Source: Pyropia yezoensis
Taxonomy: Eukaryota > Rhodophyta > Bangiophyceae > Bangiales > Bangiaceae
DNA: 64,000 nucleotides
Direction of reading: 5' to 3'
Assembly: GCA_009829735.1 (NCBI GenBank)
Contig: CM020619.1
Coordinates: forward strand, 8,236,375-8,300,374
Position 1 is the stretch's first letter. Every line of letters starts with the position of its first letter. The notes beneath the pieces were generated by a model, which was not told the DNA's origin, searched no databases, and saw only the letters and a program-made list of their open reading frames with translations. The position numbers were made by a program, and so were the translations under genes. Of this stretch, positions 22,001 to 34,798 are shown one piece after another.

Positions 22001-23620
22001 GTGACCAGGTTGGCGGGCGACCGAACGGAAGCTATTTCTCCCGGCAAGGTCGTGCAACTTCTATGCGATTTGAACGCAGGCAACCACTGGAGGGACATCA
22101 ACGAGCCTCACCTTCAATCAATCAAAGCGACAGTATTGCTGCGGACAACTCCGAAAGAGATTCGGCTTATGCGTAGCAAAGTGCACGTCGCCCGCTCCGT
22201 GAAGGTGATTGCGCCCCGGAAAGCCAAGGTCAAGACGGGCCTGATGTACAATCGCATTGATAGCGCCAAGCAAGCGCTTCGCTCAGGCGGGGTCTCCGAC
22301 GCTTCCGTTACGCAGAAGGAGAACGAAGCCCGAAAGCGCGTCCCCGTCAACCCATCTGTCGACCAACAGGTAGGGATGATCGCCGACATCGGCGTGAGCT
22401 CTTCTAAGTTCAACAAAACTCGATTGGGCCTTGGCGGCTCCGAAAGCGGACTTGCGAGCCTTTCTGCCCTTCGCGCGCAGCGGTACCGGCTCCAGACCTT
22501 GGAGTCCAAGACTGCCGAGGTGAACAGCTCCGGCGCACACTTGGCGGGTCTTCGTGATGCTGTTCAGGATAAGCTGGCGGCACTATGGGATGCATGCCTC
22601 TTCATTGAGCGGCTGATCCTCGACGAGAACCTCAAGCCCATCCTCCAGACGGACATGTTCGTTGCGCCAGAGCAAGAAACCGAGGGTGTATGGGCCAACA
22701 CTCATCCTGCAACCGTGAACGACGTCCAGATGACCTGTGGAATTGACCAGGGTGGCGACCCGAGCTCTGTCGAGGTTGTTGTCGGTATCATGAAAAGCCG
22801 CAGCCCAATAGGCTGCCCCACACCATTCTTGCGTCGGTCTGCCCCGCGAGTAAGAACAAGCATGAGCAGGTATGTTTGAAGATGAGGTCTCATCTTTAGC
22901 AGGTGGAGTTGCTTCTGAGGCATGGGGTGGTGGTAGGAATGGGTCCGGCGCGCGATCCGCATCTTTCCTTCGGGCGACGGCGAGGCGCTTCGTACCCTAC
23001 ATGGCCACAGGGGCCCATGCGCGACAATGCCTTGCCTTCGTGCTGCAGCACGAAGGCACCCAGCGCTGCCAATGACCTGCTCGACACCGAGTACGGAGCA
23101 CTCCAAGACGTTGCAGGCGATCGGCATCCGCGTACAAGCTCCCACCTCCTGGAAATGGAGGTAGCGCACAAAGGAGCTGGAGCTCTGCCGGCTAAGCAGC
23201 CAGTGTCTAAGCATCTGTCGATTAAGCGACTGCCGCTGCTCAAGGAGGACCCAAAGCAAGTTGTTCCTATTCCTCTTCATCTGACTCTTGGAATCAACAC
23301 ACGGCTTCTACGTCTGTGCGAGGAGGTGATCATCATGTGTCTCAGCGCAGAAGAAGGAAAGACGTACGCCCTCGGACTGGCAGACACATTGAGGCAGTCT
23401 GTACGTGCTCTTCTGGCACCTCATCATGGAGGTGTCTTCATTGGCAGGGATAGTCACAAGATCGCATCAAGGAGGGACGTCGTGACGCGCACATTGCTGG
23501 GGACCTTTACCTTACCCTTGCCTGAAGCATGTTGCCTTTGCCACCTCAGCACCGTGCGGGCGTTCATGTTGGGCACTCCTCGTTGCCTGTGGTCGCACGC
23601 TCTGCCTCCAAGTTCTGTGC
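22001..23620 (+). pseudogene. Decayed gene of an unidentified, probably repetitive protein family (part 1)
   Basis: A 292-codon frame opens at 22001 and continues in changed frames to about 23620, with roughly three frame changes. Recognisable segments are MTCGIDQGGDPSS, then (next frame) TILASVCPASKNKHEQ up to 22869, a possible 33-nt GT-AG intron 22870-22902, IFPSGDGEALRTLHGHRG (about 22961-23014), LHLTLGIN and HHGGVFIGRDSHK. The pattern of a GxD/GHRGP motif followed by LHLxLG and HHGGxFxG reminds me of uncharacterised transposon-like proteins of many eukaryotes, but I cannot name the family. Element C inserted at its 3' side, and part 2 resumes at 41260. It is a pseudogene, since no single frame covers the motifs. 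Confidence 0.5.
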
Positions 23621-23625
23621 CTGCC

Positions 23626-23988
23626 TATAGCAATATGGTCGGCCGTATTGTGACCCGAATATTATTGGGGCTACTTCTAATCCTTGACTTTCAATTTGAG
23701 AGTCCGTACTGGTCACGGTATCTATAAGTTACGTATGACCAGAGGGACTTGCGTCTTGGGGCGGAGGGTAGTTAGTAGTGTCTCCGAGGGTTTATAACGA
23801 GGGGGCCGGCGGCGAATCCACCGCCGGCCAAGGTAGAACAACAAACCCCTCCCATTTGGGCTCCCATCTTGGTCCCGTGGCTTGCGCTCCAAGGACAGCA
23901 ACCTTGGCCTCCCGGTGACGTTGGTGCCGATCCCCCCTGGCGAGTGTTCCCTGAGAGTGGACGTGCAGCGGATACCTATTGTGCTACA
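23626..23988 (+). repeat. 5' LTR of element C (363 bp)
   Basis: Pairs with 40897-41259, ends TATTGTGCTACA, and is preceded by the CTGCC target duplicate at 23621-23625. It is followed at 23990 by a primer-binding-site candidate TGGTGGAGCAGCAGGGG, which would match a tRNA ending ...CTCCACCA. I could not identify the tRNA. Confidence 0.95.
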
Positions 23989-24213
23989 TTGGTGGAGCAG
24001 CAGGGGACGGGTTTCCGTCACCCTTGTGGTGACGCCGTCTTCGGCCCTGGCACACGGATAGGGATCCAGTCATTTTCTTGTACTCGTGGTGCTGCGATCT
24101 GTTCGATTGGGTTGAGTGGTTGCGCTTGACTGCGATCTACGGTTACTCTCCCCCAACTACCCCCTCGCTCTTTTATTCGTGGTGACTGTTACGTCGGTTG
24201 ACTGATTGTGACT

Positions 24214-26385
24214 ATGTCTACCCAAGAGACGGGGAACGTTCAAGGTGACGGATCGGCGTCGACCCCGGAGCTGAACCCGGGAACCGGGATCGATAACCCG
24301 ATCGACAACATTGAGACGCCGATGCGCTCCGGTGCCGGATCGACGTTTGGTACGGCACGGACGGCCGGGGGCGGCGGACCGCCGCAACTGTCCTCTGCCG
24401 ACCTCACGCCGCCGCCACCTTCACCAAAGGACTCCCTGATGGCATCATTGGCTCGCATCGAGGCCCGGTTCACCGGGCTCGACACCCGTCAAGAGCGTAC
24501 GGAGGACGCAATGGCTGTGCTGATGTCAGCACGCCATACGACGGTGGCCCGTCGTGTCCCTCCCACACCGGTACGGTTCGAACCGGCCGGACTACTTTCG
24601 GCGTCCACCAGGGTCAACCCCGGTGTTGCTACTCCTCGACAACCCCCGGATACGGTGGGTTATGGATCCGACTCGTCGGCTGAGTTGGAACGTAGCCATA
24701 CGGAGCGCTACGCTCGGAGCACCCAGAGCGGGCTCCGCGGACATGACCCGGCGGATATCTACGCCGGAACAGAGTCGGCAGTGGGGGGAGGCGGTACCGT
24801 CTCGCATTACCCCATCGACGAAGGGAGCCATGCAACTCGGGTACCCGACGCGCCGACGCCGGAAGTTCCAGCGTCACTGGTGCAAGCGATGACAGCGCAG
24901 GTTACTGCGAGCTTACTGAAGCGGATGGAGTCCGATGAGTTTACCCATCAACTGGCCAAGCGACTGGATGTCCAGGACGCGGACACGGAGATTGTCAACG
25001 AAGTCTTCAGGTCGGTACTGACTCCGGAACGTTATCGTTTGGAGGACCGATCCACTACCGTATCGAAATCGATGCGTACGACCTCGCACCGAGCGATCCG
25101 CTCTATGCAGACCCTTATGAAGGGAGTCCCTATATTCGGGGGCCCTAACGGACGCCCGTTGGCAGTCATTGGAGTCTTGACTAGCTTCAAGGCAGCCGCG
25201 GACAAGGCGCTCGTCAACGAGGGGCTGGCGCTGGAGATCCTCCCGTTCTTTGTTGACGAACGGGTCCGAGGTATCCTCCGCCAGGCATCCCCGATGCCGG
25301 GGATGAGGGTCGCAGCCACCCCCATGGATTACCGTGGGATATTGAAGGAGCTGCTTCGCAGCTACCTTAGTGAGGACATGTGCAAAGACCACTATCGGGT
25401 CCTTCGCACTGCCACCGCCCAGTCCTGGGAGGATGAAGAGATGTTTGGACGCCGGATCCAAGAGCTCGACTACGAGCTGGGGAAGCTCCTCGGTGAAGGG
25501 GAACTACGGGCCATCCTGTTCGCAGGCGTACCCAACTATATGCGGATATCAGCACGGGGAGCCAATACGGCTCGGACGAACTTCAGTCGACTGATGCATA
25601 TGTGCAAGTCCCTAGGGGACGCCTACCGGGTGCTACACCCGGAATGCGCCTTGGCCCCGAAGCCCAAGGGTGAGGGGGGCAAGCCCAGTCTTACCCCGGT
25701 GTCGAGGCAAGAGAAGGGGGAACTTGAGGCCGCACCAGTACTGGTGGCGGCCGAGCATACCCCTACGGGTGAGGATGAACCTCTAGTCGATCAACAGGGC
25801 CACCTGCTGCTACTGGCGACGCCGTTGATTGATGAGCATGGTACGGTAGCGTACATCGCCCCGGCTGGGAGCCAGTTCCAGGTTAACGAGGGAGCGGGAC
25901 GGCACGTCCCGTATGTGCGGACTACGGGTTATGCCCCGGTTACGGGTATCCCCCACCAACCCCTGCCGACCTGGGCAGTACGTACGGAGGCACCTCCGCA
26001 CATCGCGGGTAGACCCAACCGGTTGGGGGAGTCCATGTTCCGGTTGGCACCGGGACCTAAGGCCTACCAAGGGGCGGGCACTCGGGCGCCCGAGGCAGGC
26101 AACCGGACCTATGGAGCCAACCCGACGCGGACGCCCGGGACGGACGGCACGTCCGGATGTGCGTTGTGCGGAGACCCCCAACACTGGGTTTCCGCATGCC
26201 CACTCATCCCGGAGGAGTCTCGACGGGCAGCGGCGCAACGCAAGGCATCCGTGGGTGGGTATCCCGCCCGAGGCCCGGCACTGGGTAGGCAGCAAGCTCC
26301 AGGAGGACTACTGGCAGTCGAGGAGGCACCCCCTCTCTCGGATGTCCCGGAGGACAGTACCCGGCCGAGCACGGGAAACGAGTAA
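24214..26385 (+). CDS. Element C gag (about 723 aa, CCHC zinc knuckle)
   Basis: Single open frame. ATG at 24214 (MSTQETG) is preferred over the in-frame ATG two codons upstream because element B aligns from MST. The N-terminal roughly 250 residues are Pro/Gly/Thr-rich, and a helical retrotransposon-gag-like region follows ([23 protein letters not shown]). Near the C-terminus a zinc knuckle, [14 protein letters not shown], fits C-x2-C-x4-H-x4-C. The frame looks whole. The following pol frame is offset by -1 with a short gap, so pol expression may use frameshifting or reinitiation, as known in Ty3/gypsy elements. Confidence 0.92.
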   Translation: MSTQETGNVQGDGSASTPELNPGTGIDNPIDNIETPMRSGAGSTFGTARTAGGGGPPQLSSADLTPPPPSPKDSLMASLARIEARFTGLDTRQERTEDAMAVLMSARHTTVARRVPPTPVRFEPAGLLSASTRVNPGVATPRQPPDTVGYGSDSSAELERSHTERYARSTQSGLRGHDPADIYAGTESAVGGGGTVSHYPIDEGSHATRVPDAPTPEVPASLVQAMTAQVTASLLKRMESDEFTHQLAKRLDVQDADTEIVNEVFRSVLTPERYRLEDRSTTVSKSMRTTSHRAIRSMQTLMKGVPIFGGPNGRPLAVIGVLTSFKAAADKALVNEGLALEILPFFVDERVRGILRQASPMPGMRVAATPMDYRGILKELLRSYLSEDMCKDHYRVLRTATAQSWEDEEMFGRRIQELDYELGKLLGEGELRAILFAGVPNYMRISARGANTARTNFSRLMHMCKSLGDAYRVLHPECALAPKPKGEGGKPSLTPVSRQEKGELEAAPVLVAAEHTPTGEDEPLVDQQGHLLLLATPLIDEHGTVAYIAPAGSQFQVNEGAGRHVPYVRTTGYAPVTGIPHQPLPTWAVRTEAPPHIAGRPNRLGESMFRLAPGPKAYQGAGTRAPEAGNRTYGANPTRTPGTDGTSGCALCGDPQHWVSACPLIPEESRRAAAQRKASVGGYPARGPALGRQQAPGGLLAVEEAPPLSDVPEDSTRPSTGNE

Positions 26386-26468
26386 GAGGAAGGACGACAC
26401 GGGGTCGCTGGGGTAACCCAAGCAAGCCACCCCAAACGGCCGCGGGGAGAGCCCCACGGAGAGCGCGG

Positions 26469-28022
26469 TTGAGCCGACGCCGCATCAACCCCCGGGTACA
26501 CCTTCCGGCCCCGACGACACGGCGTCAGGGGATTGATGCCCAACCTCCAAGGTTGGGAGGAGAGGACGGGAAGCCCTGTCACATGGAACCAGACAAGGGC
26601 CCTGTTCAGGATGCCCGAGCCACACCGGATATCGGTGTAGGCCACGTACTGTTCACCTTGGAGAACTTCAAGGTATCAGCCACATTGGGGGTTGACCCCC
26701 AGTCGACCCGGTCGTATTACCCCGTACTGGATACAGGGGCTGGACCTAACTTGATCCGGAAAGATACCCTCCCGGACAAGTGGCTCCCGCGAGTCAGAGT
26801 TGCTCGGGGACCCACGATCAAGGATGCGAATGGTCGTCTCATTCGTGCGACCGCAGCGATGTCGCTGCAGGTCACCATCGGGGAGCTCACTACGGAAGTT
26901 GACTTCCTGGTGTGTGAGACTCTATCTGTGCCCTGCATACTGGGGTGCACCTTCATCAACGTTCACGTGGATGCAATTCGGCCGGGCCGGAGGACCGTCG
27001 AGCTGCAAGAGGCCGACGGGACGAAGAGAGGACCGACAGCTATCGTCAGGGACCTGACGTTACAAGGGAGCCACGTTAGCGTGGCTGAGGTATACGCCAA
27101 CGTAGAACCGAAGACACTCCGGCTGGCCAAGCGGACTCGCTTTGAGCCGCTATCGGAGACCGTCCTCCCGGTTAACTGTGACCTTGCAGGCATCTGCAGA
27201 GTCCAGTCCAACCTACGAACCTACAAGCGCCATGGGTTGACCATGGCCAATGGTGTCGTAGACCTCCCAGCGGGGGGGTCATCACTGCTGGTGATGGCGA
27301 ACTATCGCCGTAAGGCAGTCACCCTCCCGAAGGGAACTATCCTTGGGATTGCCGAGCTCTACGAAGGAGATATCCTTACCCCTGACAAGGAAGGTCAAGT
27401 GGAACCACTTGAGGTGCTGGCGGTCGCCGAGACCACCGAGCGGCAGCAACCCGATGACGGGAAACCTAACCCATCGGCGGCTCCGGCGGACATGCCGCCA
27501 AAGGACCAAGAAGCCTTGAAGGCACTGGCCGAGGCTGACCTCGACCACCTTCCCCCTTCGGTAGCCGAAGAGGTACGACGGATGCTAAGAAGGCATGACG
27601 TCATGTGGACCGGTGGGGCGCTGGGTACCATTGGGGCAACCCAGCATCGTATAGACCTGCTACCAGGTGCTCGACCAGCGCGGTCGCAACCGCATCGTGC
27701 GGGACCTATGCAACGAGAGATCGTTGATGGAGAAGTGAAGAGGATGAGCGAAGCTAAGGTGATCCGACCTTCCATGTCGGAATGGGGCGCCCCAGTCGTT
27801 GTCGTACCGAAGAAGGATCAGACCCCTCGGTTCTGCATCGATTATCGACGCCTCAACCTGGTCACCAAGAAGGACTCCTACGCTTTACCAAGGTGGATGA
27901 GTGCATCGACTCCCTGGGGTAGGACACAGTGTTTACCACTATCGACTGCAATGCCGGGTACTGGCAGATCCCAGTTGCGGAGGAGGGTATCCCCAAGACG
28001 GCGTTCGTCTGTCACAGTGGCG
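26469..28022 (+). CDS. Element C pol, 5' portion up to the element D insertion
   Basis: It encodes the aspartic protease ([17 protein letters not shown]), the long linker shared with A and B ([17 protein letters not shown]) and the beginning of reverse transcriptase ([16 protein letters not shown]). It is interrupted by the insertion of element D. The polyprotein is non-functional in this copy. Besides the insertion it carries about one further break. Confidence 0.88.
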
Positions 28023-28561
28023 TGTGGGAGATTGGGCCGGAATTCGGTACCAATACTTTGGAGATTCGGGTCAAGTGGACCTGACCGGAAGTCGAAATTC
28101 ACCCGACACACGATGGTGAAACTTCTGACTTCTGGACGGAAATTCGACTAGGACTTCCGACATACTAGAGCAGGGTAATGCTGCTGGTATTTGTTTCTTG
28201 GGATTTTTGCACGGGTGCCAGACGGACTTCTACGCTTTGAGTGCTTTGCATGTGGAGTGCTATGATTGGTTTGTTTGAGGGCTCATTTTCTGAGTGTTTT
28301 GAGGGGTTGCGTGAGCGTGTGAGGAGGGTTGATAAGGAGGGACAGCAAGGCGGGGAGGGCCCACCTTGGCTGGCCAAGCAAGTAAACACCGTCTGGCTCC
28401 GACACATCTTGTTCGTGCCTTGGTGGGCTGACCCGTTCACCACACGCAAGTTCCGTGTTCGGCTGTGTGGAGGTGCTTGCTTCCGGTGTCCCAAGTTGGG
28501 ATATCGGCAATACTCCTCTTCCTTCCCTGACTCGGGGTTGGTGGTTGGGAGTACTGCTACA
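28023..28561 (+). repeat. 5' LTR of element D (539 bp)
   Basis: Pairs with 36647-37185. It is followed at 28564 by TGGTGGATCAGCGGGGG, a primer-binding-site candidate similar to that of element C. Confidence 0.95.
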
Positions 28562-28863
28562 GTTGGTGGATCAGCGGGGGGGAGGATATCGACTTTGGTA
28601 CCTCCCTTGACCGGAGACGGGACCAAGTTGGCCCCTCTCCCCCTTCGGCACCGAGACTTCCGGTGACACGATCGACTCGCCTACGTTCCGAGCGTTCGCT
28701 GGGTGACGAGGTTGGCCACCGTGAGTCTTGGTGGGAGACCCGGAGTTTCGGGAAACCTGACCGCCTTCCTTGAGGTAGGTGGAGGGGTGGAACGTGCTCT
28801 AGGAACTCCCTAGCTGACGATCCCCGACTCTGGACACCGTTTGGTCGTTTTGGTTGATTCCAC

Positions 28864-30642
28864 GTGACTCTTGTGGAGATGGCTGGTGAGGGAGACCCCC
28901 CCATTGCGCCGAGTGTACCTGGGGAGGGGAAGCGTAGTCCTCCCCCGACGGGCGGAGTACCACCCAGGCCGGGCAGTGCGGATGTGGTGGGTCCAGAGGT
29001 TGGACCCCGACGGCGGTCGGCCAGGTTCCTTCCCAGGCCGTCCCCGGAAGAGATGGGCGGAGTTCGCCCTTCTCCGGTGGGAGCGCCGAGCCAGCGTCAG
29101 GTTCCGGCAACCTCTTCGGGGAGTGATGACACTCACTTCGGCATGGGACCGCCGACCGGCAGAGGTGACGGGACGGGGAGTTCCGTACCCCGGGTTGGTG
29201 GGTCCGCGCCACGACTGGTGCCGGAAGGACCGGGTGGGAGCTCGAGTCAAGCTCCACCTGGCTCATCCGGTATCGTGGATGACTCGGTGATGACTGCCAT
29301 CGCACAAGTCGTGCGAGAGGAGGTGGAGAAGGCGTTCAAGGGGAACACCCCTCCGCCTGAGCAGGCCTCGAGGCGTCAGAAGCGACGGGAGATTCGACGT
29401 ACTCCCCGTCGTGAGGTGGACTCAGAGTCTGAGTCCTCTGCAAGTGGCAAGTCGGGTGAAGAGGATCTTACCCGACGTGGTCGTGTGACTCACACGGACC
29501 GTCTTGGGACTAGAGTTGTCCCAGGAAAGATAGTGGTGAATAATCCATTGTTCAAGGATGTCTTCGACTGTGAGACATATGGGTTGGTCAACAAGTCGTT
29601 GACCTACTCGAATAGTCAGGCCCGTACCCTGGGCCGGCGCAAGAAACACGTTGCGCAATCCTTCGGGGTCCGTTCAGAATGGGACGGGACACCACCCCTG
29701 AAGGTCTTCCAGTTTTTGCGGAAGTTCGCAAGAGCCTGCGATGACAATGATGTCTCTGAAGCTGAAGCGTTTTTCATGCTTCAGGACTTCACCAAGGAGC
29801 CACTCCGCTCCGAGGTGATGAACGTCATGCCAAGTCGGCATGGTGGGAACCCGGGTGAGGTGACCTCCTACCTGGAGTTGGTTAATTGGATCCTTCGTCT
29901 TCACGCAGACGAGGCTTCCTTGACTGCGCAGGTTGAAGAGTTCAACCGCGCCACCCAGAGTAAGGGTGAAGAGGAACGGGAGTTCGCTGAACGACTCCGT
30001 CAGCTGAACGTCCTCTGTGGATTCCTATATCCCCAAGGAGTCATTAAGGGACGCTTTGTGGAGGGTGTCCACCGAGCAGCTCGAGCGACTGTGCGAGAGC
30101 GTAATACTCCGACCATGACTCTGGCGGAGTTGGCACGCATTGCCCAGACTAAGGGTGATGAGTACCGCTGGCTCGTGGCTGAGCAGCGGAAGGAACGAGA
30201 GAAAGAAGTTAAGGGAGTGGAAGCAAGTCGCTTCCGCAGAACTGCAAGGGTGCCCCCCTACACGCGGACGTACCCTACAGTCCCTTCGTCCTCAACTCGA
30301 GAGACGGAAGGTATGGTGGCCGCTATCCCTGATAAGTCACAGGGAAAAGCGGGGCCATCGGCGTCAATGAGTGATCGGCCGTGTTGGCAGTGTTCCAAGT
30401 CGGGACACTGGGCAGCCCAATGCCCCACTCTGGACGTTCGACTGAGAGGCCTGTTGGCTCGTATTGGGAAGCTCGGTATTCCGAGGACTGATTCGGATAC
30501 CCGGCCGCACACCACACGTGTGACGGCCATGACTCAACCTCAGTCAGAGAATGAGTCCACGCTTGAGAAGGGGGAAACCTCTTCCCCCAGCTCAAGTGGC
30601 AAGGATACTCCATCATCCGAGTCGGATGAGGGAAACGCCTAG
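28864..30642 (+). CDS. Element D gag (CCHC zinc knuckle, about 590 aa)
   Basis: Open frame, as given from the first usable codons after the LTR leader (28562-28863). The track-style ATG at 28864 is the wobble reading ACGTG-ATG region, and an ATG at 28879 (MAGEGDPP) is an alternative start. The N-terminal third is Pro/Gly/Ser-rich, then a basic stretch (RRQKRREIRRTPRR), a helical gag core (FLRKFARACDDND, LTAQVEEFNRATQ) and a zinc knuckle, CWQCSKSGHWAAQC. The C-terminus is Ser/Glu-rich. The frame looks whole. pol follows in the -1 frame. Confidence 0.88.
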   Translation: MTLVEMAGEGDPPIAPSVPGEGKRSPPPTGGVPPRPGSADVVGPEVGPRRRSARFLPRPSPEEMGGVRPSPVGAPSQRQVPATSSGSDDTHFGMGPPTGRGDGTGSSVPRVGGSAPRLVPEGPGGSSSQAPPGSSGIVDDSVMTAIAQVVREEVEKAFKGNTPPPEQASRRQKRREIRRTPRREVDSESESSASGKSGEEDLTRRGRVTHTDRLGTRVVPGKIVVNNPLFKDVFDCETYGLVNKSLTYSNSQARTLGRRKKHVAQSFGVRSEWDGTPPLKVFQFLRKFARACDDNDVSEAEAFFMLQDFTKEPLRSEVMNVMPSRHGGNPGEVTSYLELVNWILRLHADEASLTAQVEEFNRATQSKGEEEREFAERLRQLNVLCGFLYPQGVIKGRFVEGVHRAARATVRERNTPTMTLAELARIAQTKGDEYRWLVAEQRKEREKEVKGVEASRFRRTARVPPYTRTYPTVPSSSTRETEGMVAAIPDKSQGKAGPSASMSDRPCWQCSKSGHWAAQCPTLDVRLRGLLARIGKLGIPRTDSDTRPHTTRVTAMTQPQSENESTLEKGETSSPSSSGKDTPSSESDEGNA

Positions 30643-30680
30643 CCGCTGGGACTAAGACTGACCCAAAGGCTCCAGCGGTA

Positions 30681-33600
30681 ATGAAGCGGGTTGCTTCACA
30701 CTCACCGACCCATGGGAGAGTGAAGGTCCTGACTCGACCTCGAGGGGTGAGGCCTAGAGACAAGGTCCCTCCTCAGAAGCACGACCCGAGTCGGATTGTG
30801 TCAGTGCTGGTAGGGAGTAACTACCAGGTCGCAGGTCGACTCTGGCTGCAGGATGGATATGAGCTTACCTCTCGTGTCATTGTCGACACAGGCTCTGCTG
30901 CCTCTCTCATTAGGCAAGACTTATTGCCAGAGGGGACGGATGTGAGTCCCGCCGGCTCACCCGAGTGGCGTATGTTTGATGTCAATGGGGGACTCCTCCC
31001 CATTGTTGGGTCTATTGCATTGACTGTTTGCATTGGGTTCTACCAGACGCAGGTGAACTTTGGAGTAGTCTCCAATATGTCAGTTCCCGTACTCCTGGGA
31101 ACTGACTATCTGGACCTCCATGTCCCGGCCGTCTGTGGACCGGAAGGGGTAATCCGAATGCGTAATGGAGAGACTGTCCCCATATTGCGAAAAGGGAGGA
31201 CTGTTTCCCCTACGACTCATCAACCTAGGGAAAACTCTCCCAAGGGTGGAGGCTCTACGACCCACGTACGAGTATGTAAGGGTACGGTAGTCCCGCCCCG
31301 ATCAAGGACCTTTGTGCGACTACGCACACGGTTTCGAGGGAATGGACTCGTGTCCCCCGTGGATCGAGTCTATCATACTCACCAAGTGCAAGTTGCATGG
31401 GGCCCCATGACTTGTGGGGATGACCAAACTTGGTGGGTGGTGGTCCTCAACACGTCGGAGGAACCTCGTCGACTCCCCGGAGGCATGAAGATTGCGTCGG
31501 TCTCTACCTTTGAGGGGAATGTCGTTGCTGTGACTCAACAGCAATGGAAGGATATTGGAACGGCAGGCTCTGCCGACCAATCGAGTTCACCGACGGCTAA
31601 GTCGCCGACGGTACATCGGGAGAACATCCCGGAGTGTTTACATGGACGACTGGATGAGTTAATCCAGAAGCATCACAAGTTGTGGAATGGTGACCTTGGG
31701 CTCATCAAGGCCACCGAACACAGAATCGTGTTGAAGCCAGGGGCTAGGCCAGTTCGCCTGAGTCCCTACCGTATGGGACCAGACTCACGGGAACTCACCC
31801 GAGAGCAGGTCCCACGGATGCAAGACATGGGTGTCATTGAGCCTTGCTCAAGTGAGTGGGCCAGTCCCATAGTCTTGGTGCCCAAGTCAGACGGCACGAT
31901 GCGGTTTTGCATTGATTATCGTAAGCTAAACGAGCGGACGGTAAGGGATAGTTACCCCTTACCCCGTTTGGACGATTGCCTCGACTCACTCGGTGAGGCA
32001 CAGTACTTTTCCACGTTGGACTGCAACGCGGGGTACTGGCAGATACCCATCCGCAAGGAGGACAGACACTTGACCACCTTCACGTGTCACTGTGGAGTTT
32101 ATCAGTGTACACGGCTCCCTTTCGGGCTTTGCAATGCACCTGCGACTTTCCAGCGTGCAATTGACTTGATACTTGCCGGAGTCAAGTGGCAGATCGCCCT
32201 GGTGTATCTGGACGATATTATTGTGTTCTCCGGGACTGCCGAAGAACACCTGTCCCACTTGGACAGAGTGTTTACCCTGTTGGGTGAAGCAGGAGTAACA
32301 CTCAAACCTACAAAGTGTCACCTCTTTAGTAATGAGGTGGAGTACCTCGGCCATATAGTCCGGCCAGGTCGCATTCTGGTCAATGAGAAGAACTTCATGG
32401 CCATCCGTCGGGCGAAGTTCCCCCAGACGCAGACACAACTCAGGAGCTTCCTGGGTATGTGTAACGTATACAGACGCTTTGTGGCGAACTATGCCAAAGT
32501 GTCTGCACCGTTGAACCACTTGGTAAGTTCCAAGATGCCCAAGCGCTTGGATGCTCCCAAACCCCCGGAGCAAGAAGCGTTTGATAGGTTGCGAGAACTC
32601 GTCTGCAACCCACCGGTGTTAGCGATCCCCAGACCGGGGGCTCACTACATTGTTGATGTGGACGCAAGTCACGACCAACTCGGTTGTTGCTTACTCCAAC
32701 AACAGCCTTCGGGGGAGTATTTACCCGTTGGCTATTTTAGCAAAGGACTCTCACCGGCCCAGAAGAACTATTCTGTGACGGAGGTAGAGGGCCTTGGCGT
32801 AGTATGGGCAGTCTTTATGCCACGGCGATACATCGAAGGAAGGAAGTTCCTCATTCGATGTGACCACAAGGCTCTGAAGTGGATACTCACCACTACAGCC
32901 TGTACGAATAACCGACTCAATCGATGGCGACTCTGCCTCGCTGAGTTCGATTATGACGTTGAGTATCGGCCAGGCCCGAAGCATGCGGTTGCGGACGCGT
33001 TGTCTCGCATACCGACGGATGGGAAAGACTCTTCCCCCATCCCTGAGAAACTCCCTCATGGGGCAGTGACCACTCGCTCCGGAACTGTCCTCGACCCGAG
33101 GATGCCTGGCATGGCCAAGCTATTACCCGTGTCTCTGCATGAGTTTGTCCAGGCACAGGAGAGCGACAAACTTTGTCGACGACTCAGGAAGGAGCTCGAC
33201 CAGGCTCAACCGACTCGGTTCTTCCTGAATGCCAACGGCATACTCTGCCGTAAGGGATATACCCAGGGGGACAAGCAAGTCGTCGTCCCCAAGGAGTTAC
33301 GCAAGAGTATCCTCCTACGGGAGCACTCCTCACCGTTGGGTGGACACCCAGGGTGTACGAGGATGTATCAGACCCTACGCAAGAAGTACTATTGGCCATC
33401 ACTCGTGGCTGATGTGTACGGGTATGTAGCCGCATGCGCGACTTGCGCAAAGAATAGACTCATGGAGTCCCGGCAGACTTCTTCCATGAGACTCTTTCCT
33501 GCAACAGAGCCGTTTACAGCGATAGCAGTGGACTTACTCGGTCCACTACCACGAACACCTGAAGGATATGAGTACCTTCTGGTGATGTGTGATCGCTTTA

Positions 33601-34670
33601 CTAAGCTCACACGGGTATCCCCACTCAAGGATATCACAGCCGTGGTCGTTCTCAGTGAGTTACTCGACGTCTGGGTTGCCAGTTATGGCATCCCCGACTC
33701 TATACTTTCGGATAACGGACCACAGTTTGCGTCCGTCCTGTATCAGGGAGTCATGAAGATGTTGGGGGTGCAGACGAATTTCGCAACCCCTTACCACCCC
33801 CAGACTAATGGGCAGGTGGAACGATTCAACAGGACTCTAGTGCGCCAGTTGCGTCACTATGTCCATGACCATGTAGTCACATGGGCTCGTTATGCGTCAC
33901 TACTCGTGACAGCATACAACTCCCAGGTACACAGTAGTACGGGATAGGCACCGTTTGCCTTCGTCTGCCCCCGACGACTTCCGTCAGTAGCTGTGGAGCG
34001 TCTCACCCAGACAGAGGGTGAGACTTCGACTCAAACACCGAGTCAGGCGAAAGCCTCCCTACTCCAGAGACTGGAGGAGATGATACCCTTTGTCCGGGCT
34101 ACTATGGAGAAGGCCCAAGCTCGTTACAAGAGGTACTTCGATGTCCGAGTCAGACATCGTCGCGATCCGCTCCGAGTTGGAGATTGGATTTATGTCAACT
34201 CCCACGACAATAAGGGAGGGAAATTGGTCTTCAAAACTCTGGGACCATATCACATCCTTAAGACGGATGGACGGCGGTTAACCATCGAGAGTGATGATGG
34301 TATCCGGACGATAAATGGGAATCACGCTACTCGCGCACCCGAACCCCCAGAGGGAGATCCCGCTTGGGAAAGGGCCTTGCAAGCATGGAAAGTCCCATCC
34401 TTGCCGACCTCCTCCAATAAACCGTTGGAGGCGGTGTTCGACAAGTTTGTCGGACCCGGATACGATGAGTCGGGGCGACTCATGCTCCGAGTCAGGTGGT
34501 TCGGGTATGGACCAACTTCCGACACATGTGAGTTTGTAGAGGACCTACAAGTAGAGAAGGTCCGTAGATACTGCCAGGCTGCGGGCATATCTATACGCCG
34601 ACGTAGCACTCGTACGTCGGGGGATGAATTCCCTGCTCCAAGTCAGAGCAGAGCGGCAAGCCAACCATGA
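30681..34670 (+). pseudogene. Element D pol region (protease, RT, RNase H, integrase, chromodomain-like)
   Basis: In order it encodes the protease (VIVDTGSAASLIRQD), RT with YLDDIIVFSG, and RNase H (KNYSVTEVEGLGVVWA). An HHCC integrase zinc finger (HSSPLGGHPG ... CATCAKN) and the D-D-E core (AVDLLGPLP, LSDNGPQF, NGQVERFN) follow. The region ends in a chromodomain-like segment (LMLRVRWFGYGPTSDTCE). It is clearly a different lineage from A/B/C but uses the same architecture. It looks nearly whole, with about one break. Confidence 0.9.
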
Positions 34671-34798
34671 GTACAAACGCATACCGTGGTTCTTCAAAGA
34701 TTCTCTACTAACAAAGCCGACTATGGCACAATACAAAACGAGAAGAACACACAGCACTCTTCTCGCCAAAAAAAGAACAAGTCGTTCGACCGCTGACT

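Noticed and set aside
28241-28666. 141-codon + ORF in the D LTR and its twin at 36865
   Set aside because: LTR sequence present at both ends of element D. No protein character.
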